Shown in pieces: positions 8,008-8,340 of a DNA stretch of 8,340 nt. Position 1 is the stretch's first letter. Each line of letters opens with the position of its first letter. Below the pieces are notes generated by a model. That model ran no database searches. It was not told the origin of the DNA and was given only the letters and a program-made list of their open reading frames with translations. Source of the DNA: Cyanobacteriota bacterium (GTDB taxonomy: Bacteria > Cyanobacteriota > Cyanobacteriia > PCC-6307 > Cyanobiaceae); the NCBI GenBank assembly GCA_026389255.1, contig JAPLIF010000292.1:1-8340 (forward strand). Reading direction: 5' to 3'. The position numbers and the translations under genes are program-made.

Positions 8008-8340
8008 TCATGGCCATCGGAACGGGGAACCCCATCTGGCTTGTCTTGGTGCCGGGGCCTCACGGGCCACTGCACCGCTGGTTGGATGCACCTGGAAGCG
8101 GCATCCCTTGGACCGCAAGGCGGCATTGACCGAACTGACCAGTTCGCTGGGAATCTCCAGGGCCATCTCTTGGGCCGACTCGGCGATGGCCGGCTCGCCC
8201 TGATCGAGGGCGGCCAGCAACTCGGCCCAGAGTCCGATCCGATCAGGCTGGCGCCTCACAAGCTGGCGGCTTTCCAGCCAGAGGGCGCAGCCCTTGCGGT
8301 GCCAGATGGCTGGATGGTTTTGACCGGAGGGCAGGCGGCG
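8008..8340 (-). CDS. C-terminal part of an unrecognised protein (start beyond window)
   Basis: The frame is open from the right edge (111 residues) with no start needed inside the window; the internal GTG at 8259 is probably just Val. Visible segments are PAIWHRKGCALWLESRQL, DRIGLWAELLAALDQGEPAI, AESAQEMALEIPSELVSSV, and NAALRSKGCRFQVHPTSGAV near the end. This mix of Trp-rich strands and Leu/Ala-rich amphipathic helices looks like a real folded protein, not a shadow frame. The final residues (REAPAPRQARWGSPFRWP) look like a poorly conserved tail. No family or active-site motif is recognised. Its stop lies 12 bases from the stop of the convergent plus-strand gene, with no visible terminator between them. 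Confidence 0.6.
   Translation of the reverse strand, partial: RRLPSGQNHPAIWHRKGCALWLESRQLVRRQPDRIGLWAELLAALDQGEPAIAESAQEMALEIPSELVSSVNAALRSKGCRFQVHPTSGAVAREAPAPRQARWGSPFRWP

Noticed and set aside
7431..8126. Minus-strand open frame of 231 codons
   Set aside because: It is Arg/Ser/Pro-rich without any fold-like segment and lies opposite the better-supported plus-strand gene at 7309, which has a good ribosome site and conserved islands. The 7190-7687 minus-strand frame is rejected for the same reason.

Overview
The window is GC-rich and almost fully coding. It looks like a chromosomal piece of a picocyanobacterium (Synechococcus/Cyanobium type). The reasons are a secretion operon that combines a parvulin-like protein with a cyclic-nucleotide-domain HlyB-type exporter, small conserved cyanobacterial proteins beside ligA and a SprT-like gene, short gaps and frequent GTG starts. 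I noticed no HIP1 palindrome (GCGATCGC), tRNA, rRNA, IS or CRISPR. The lineage call rests on remembered family resemblance, not a database search.

Region 1 (1-3917, all minus strand, read right to left) is a type I secretion operon: a 21-codon ORF with a good Shine-Dalgarno, a PpiC-like protein, a HlyB-type ABC exporter (cNMP-binding-like domain, degenerate C39-like domain, membrane domain, ATPase), and the first 27 codons of a probable HlyD-type adaptor that runs off the left edge. The genes touch (ATGA and TGATG overlaps). The exporter is broken. At about 891-896 the reading frame shifts and roughly 26 residues that normally join the last membrane helix to the ATPase are missing. As written, the exporter is two fragments and probably a pseudogene, unless the assembly is wrong.

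Region 2 (3982-6504, minus strand) holds ligA, the NAD-dependent DNA ligase, complete with all expected domains. It lies 3 bases behind a small membrane-anchored conserved protein of unknown function.

Region 3 (6612-7995, plus strand) is divergent from region 2. It carries a SprT/Spartan-like zinc metalloprotease and then a probably disordered Arg/Pro-rich lineage-specific protein. Region 4 (8008-8340, minus strand) is the C-terminal part of an unrecognised protein that converges on region 3 with a 12-base gap.

The main points for a second look are the frameshifting deletion in the exporter, the in-frame stop and short ORF just before the PpiC-like gene, and the loss of catalytic or ligand-binding residues in three domains of the secretion operon (C39-like, cNMP-like, parvulin-like). 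I did not find convincing evidence of a wholly new system.
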